Source: a bacterium
GTDB taxonomy: Bacteria > Calditrichota > Calditrichia > RBG-13-44-9 > J042
NCBI GenBank assembly: GCA_015485355.1
Contig: WFTQ01000016.1
Coordinates: forward strand, 1-64,000
DNA length: 64,000 nucleotides
Direction of reading: 5' to 3'
Every line of letters starts with the position of its first letter. The stretch's first letter is position 1. Shown piece by piece: positions 63,583-64,000 of this stretch. Both the position numbers and the translations under genes were made by a program. The notes beneath the pieces were generated by a model. That model saw only the letters and a program-made list of their open reading frames with translations, had not been told where the DNA came from and searched no databases.

Positions 63583-64000
63583 ATGAGAGTATTGATCACG
63601 GGGGTAAGCGGATTTATTGGACGTCACGTGGCGGAACAATTGCTGACCGGGCCGTACCGGCTGACGGGGCTGATCCGACCGGGAACGGTTTCGGAGCGCG
63701 TGTCCCGGTTTACAGGAAAAATAGAACTGGTTGAGATTGATCTGGCCGACGGCCGGGCGCTCCAACGGTTTCTATCCTCCCGACGGTTTGATGTCATTCT
63801 TCACATAGGTGCCCTGAGGGGAGCCCGGAAGTTTGCCCGGGACGTTTACCGGGCCGTGAACATCGCTGCCACCCGGATATTGATGGAATATGCTCTGACC
63901 CGGCAAAGCCGATTTATTTTTTGTTCCTCGGTTGGAGTATTCGGTGCCGTTCCTGTTACCCTTCCGGCGGATAATGCCACGCCCCGGCAACCAGACACAT
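63583..64000 (+). CDS. NAD-dependent epimerase/dehydratase, N-terminal part (runs off the window)
   Basis: The frame is open from ATG 63583 to the last base, so it is absent from the ORF track. The 139 visible residues have the NAD motif RVLITGVSGFIGRHVAEQLL, VIEIDLAD-like strand ends (IELVEIDLADGRAL), DVILHIGALRG and FIFCSSVGVFG, the usual order of an extended short-chain dehydrogenase. GAGG lies upstream. The catalytic YxxxK would lie beyond the window. Substrate is unknown. Confidence 0.85.
   Translation, partial: MRVLITGVSGFIGRHVAEQLLTGPYRLTGLIRPGTVSERVSRFTGKIELVEIDLADGRALQRFLSSRRFDVILHIGALRGARKFARDVYRAVNIAATRILMEYALTRQSRFIFCSSVGVFGAVPVTLPADNATPRQPDT

Noticed and set aside
1-64000. CRISPR arrays, insertion sequences, tRNA and rRNA genes
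   Set aside because: None was recognised by eye: no regularly spaced short repeats, no transposase with terminal repeats and no tRNA-like T-loop plus acceptor pattern. A covariance-model scan would be needed to exclude small RNAs.

Overview
The window looks like a chromosomal segment from a Gram-negative bacterium of the FCB (Fibrobacteres-Chlorobi-Bacteroidetes) assemblage. I would guess Calditrichota/KSB1-like or Ignavibacteria-like rather than a classical Bacteroidetes. The reasons are a SusC/SusD pair, a GWxTD-type protein, a PorV/PorQ-like outer-membrane protein, two proteins with FlgD-like type IX sorting tails (GLYIYVV...KLIIIR), and frequent TTG/GTG starts behind strong AGGAGG Shine-Dalgarno sites. 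The lineage is inferred from gene content; no rRNA or tRNA gene was seen.

Layout. (1) 1-7.7 kb: the 3' end of a SusC-like TonB receptor, its SusD-like lipoprotein, a terminator, a GWxTD-type secreted protein and an S9 prolyl-oligopeptidase-type peptidase. (2) 8.4-12.3 kb: a signalling group made of a STAS anti-anti-sigma factor, a GH13_18 sugar phosphorylase, a receiver-GGDEF diguanylate cyclase and an HPt protein, closed by a terminator. (3) 12.4-22.7 kb: an aromatic amino-acid operon. It opens with a promoter and a ribosome-dependent attenuator whose 21-codon leader peptide carries 3 Phe, 3 Tyr and 2 Trp codons. Then follow DAHP synthase, aroB, a fused aroD-aroE, aroA, aroK, a fused chorismate synthase-chorismate mutase, a plant-type TyrA, an EamA transporter, a second TyrA and an RsbW-like kinase. 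(4) 22.8-23.5 kb, minus strand: pgsA with its own terminator.

(5) 23.7-57.8 kb: a large exopolysaccharide locus on the plus strand. It holds an initiating polyprenyl-phosphate sugar transferase, polysaccharide deacetylases, a STAS protein with a helix-turn-helix-like tail, Wza-like export protein, Wzc-like tyrosine kinase, two acyltransferase + ATP-grasp modules, an O-antigen-ligase-like protein, a flippase, several glycosyltransferases, an epimerase, two sulfotransferases, a sugar-kinase-like protein, a heparinase/alginate-lyase-type enzyme, an NHL-repeat secreted protein and a GDP-mannose 6-dehydrogenase. Many genes overlap or lie within a few bases, so they are probably co-transcribed. The content predicts a Wzx/Wzy-type acidic polymer, probably uronate-containing, sulfated, partly deacetylated and possibly amino-acid-decorated. 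The gene set resembles exosortase-associated EPS loci, yet no exosortase gene is visible. (6) 58.2-63.4 kb: a PorV-like protein overlapping a 7-repeat type IX-secreted protein, then a short one-repeat paralog. (7) 63.6 kb to the end: the start of another NAD-dependent epimerase.

The strongest discovery candidate is the tri-aromatic attenuator at 12.5-12.64 kb. Its leader peptide, competing stems and terminator can all be read base by base, and it sits directly in front of the first committed enzyme of the shikimate pathway. Secondary points are the AroC-chorismate mutase fusion, the duplicated TyrA around an exporter, the STAS-HTH protein, the paired ligase/acyltransferase modules and the repeat-expanded type IX-secreted pair.
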